Of a DNA stretch of 64,000 nt, positions 62,923 to 64,000 are shown piece by piece (within the stretch, counting starts at the first letter, position 1; each line of letters begins with the position of its first letter). The DNA lies in the NCBI GenBank assembly GCA_965200095.1, contig OZ241350.1, positions 682,001-746,000 on the forward strand, read 5' to 3'. The notes under the pieces are model-generated. The model was not told the DNA's origin, did not search any database, and saw nothing but the letters and a program-made list of their open reading frames with translations. The position numbers were made by a program, and so were the translations under genes. This stretch comes from JANQOH01 sp965200095 (GTDB lineage: Bacteria; Pseudomonadota; Alphaproteobacteria; UBA7887).

Positions 62923-64000
62923 TCAGTCCGAAATATTTCTACAACGCTGTATAACGGCATCCTCGTTTGCACTTGGAGCCATCAAAATTCGTCCAACCCT
63001 CTTCTTATGACTGCGACATGGCCGCCATATGGTGTTTCTTCTCGACTTATCTGGAAGCACAAAACCTTCCGACTGAAGAGACTGCAACACACGAGGAACC
63101 AGCCGTCGCGCGCGACTGTCCAATCCTCTATACAAGGCATTCTCCCTGCGCCCCGACCCGGTTTGCATGTATAGCTTTCTCAATATGGTTAGGCACACCC
63201 GAATCCCCAAAGGAAGATCAAGCGCTAGCATCTGAGATATAGTATCCGTCGCTTTATTGAATTTGCCGATTTCGCATTTGGCGTCAAATTTCTCGGCAGG
63301 AAGATCCAATCTGGATACGGGACCTTCCATTTCATCGATCATGCATTCTTCAAAAGATGGCATTCTAGCGATATCGACATCCGACTCAATCTCCACACGG
63401 GAGAAAAAACAGTCGGCATACCGCAATTTTGACAAATTAGACCTAGAATCTCCAAATTCAAGATCAGCTATGAAAAGGCCGCTCAGTTTTATATCTTTCT
63501 GGATGCTGCAATCATTCTCCAGCATCAACCTTGCTATATCTGACGCCATGTAATTGGCGCCACACTTATACGCCTCCGCAAGTGCTGTATTAATCTTACC
63601 CTCTCCAAAACCTTCGGCCTTCACCTTACGAGAGGCCACACCGATACCAAGAGGGCCCATTGAACTCTCGATATCCTCCAAAACGGACAGCGGGAAATTG
63701 AATGGATCATGTATAAACGTCAGAAGATCTCCGGATCTACACGCATCGGCAAAAGACTCATCAATGAAAGTCCGAGAATTTTCCTCCTCGCGATCAACAC
63801 CAAGACCCGGGAGGCGCTGAAGGAGAACTAAGCCTCGCTCGTCCGGACTGTATCCGCAGACACTCTTAAACGCCTGAATCACCGAATCCTGACTAATCGA
63901 TCCAAGTCCCATGTGCGAGGATCGGGCTTTTGTTGCTAGGCGTTCAAGAATTTTCCTCACCGTGCTTCCATCAATTCCTGCCTCGATCTCCGCCTCGCGA
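62923..64000 (-). CDS. C-terminal part of a NACHT/STAND-type defence protein (runs past window end)
   Basis: At least 359 residues, with the frame open to the window edge through EAEIEAGIDGSTVRKILERL, so the 5' part lies outside. Segments such as LLQRLPGLGVDREEENSRTF and IDESFADACRSGDLLTF resemble the post-NTPase region of bacterial NACHT proteins. The following leucine-rich, irregular repeats (ADLEFGDSRSNLSKLRYADC) resemble sensor repeats. The NACHT domain itself is not visible here. Clearly AT-richer than the ABC operon beside it. Assignment depends on the missing part; the resemblance is by recall of family patterns. Confidence 0.5.
   Translation of the reverse strand, partial: REAEIEAGIDGSTVRKILERLATKARSSHMGLGSISQDSVIQAFKSVCGYSPDERGLVLLQRLPGLGVDREEENSRTFIDESFADACRSGDLLTFIHDPFNFPLSVLEDIESSMGPLGIGVASRKVKAEGFGEGKINTALAEAYKCGANYMASDIARLMLENDCSIQKDIKLSGLFIADLEFGDSRSNLSKLRYADCFFSRVEIESDVDIARMPSFEECMIDEMEGPVSRLDLPAEKFDAKCEIGKFNKATDTISQMLALDLPLGIRVCLTILRKLYMQTGSGRRENALYRGLDSRARRLVPRVLQSLQSEGFVLPDKSRRNTIWRPCRSHKKRVGRILMAPSANEDAVIQRCRNISD

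Overview
The window is 64 kb of GC-rich chromosome from a Gram-negative bacterium, most likely an alphaproteobacterium. This is an inference from gene order and content: rplU-rpmA-obgE-proB-proA in one run, argD-argF, a COQ7-type ubiquinone hydroxylase, DsbB, IHF and two autotransporters. Start codons are often GTG, and ATGA/GTGA stop-start overlaps are common. The genus cannot be named from the sequence alone. GC-rich housekeeping blocks alternate with accessory islands that are visibly lower in GC and carry insertion sequences, defence genes and repeats.

Layout. 0-6 kb: pyrF, ihfB, sppA, xerC and a small transaldolase on the minus strand, then priA on plus. 6-8.7 kb: a subtilisin-type lipoprotein autotransporter with a C10 tract. 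8.7-10.8 kb: argD-argF. 10.8-11.6 kb: intergenic array of 20-bp palindromes of the form ATTCCC-N8-GGGAAT. 11.6-16.3 kb: a luciferase-like monooxygenase, a DUF3429-like membrane protein, phhB, uvrB and a cupin. 16.5-19.8 kb: a four-gene ubiquitin-like conjugation operon (Ubl, E2-like, JAB-E1 fusion, DUF2971-like), the most interesting locus here. 19.9-33.3 kb: an IS-rich region with two near-identical IS5-family copies in the same orientation, an IS630-family and an ISAs1-family element. Between the IS5 copies lie tandem coiled-coil genes, a norB/cupin scrap, a 1583-residue autotransporter behind a 14-bp tandem repeat, and a restriction-modification pair. 31.8-36.5 kb: the remains of a type IIG restriction gene and an XRE-ImmA/IrrE gene, broken by an ISAs1 element, an IS5 element and a MITE-like repeat.

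36.7-52.8 kb is mostly housekeeping: a DapA-family lyase, dsbB, coq7, an M24 peptidase, a DUF1499 protein, rplU-rpmA-obgE-proB-proA, a PQQ/sorbosone-dehydrogenase-like secreted propeller, a TPP-dependent enzyme, a DUF2339 membrane protein and a second luciferase-like monooxygenase. 52.9-57.3 kb is accessory: a 62-residue peptide with a double-glycine RiPP-type leader, an ankyrin protein, a second MITE/palindrome array and a two-gene pair whose second member looks like a degenerate ImmA protein. 57.3-62.8 kb is a complete five-gene peptide/opine-type ABC importer operon. The window ends inside an AT-richer gene resembling the C-terminal part of NACHT/STAND defence ATPases.

Common threads: several surface or defence genes carry tracts or repeats able to vary their expression (C10, G15, 14-bp repeats). 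Defence genes cluster in low-GC islands, and two of the restriction systems are visibly decaying through IS or MITE insertion.
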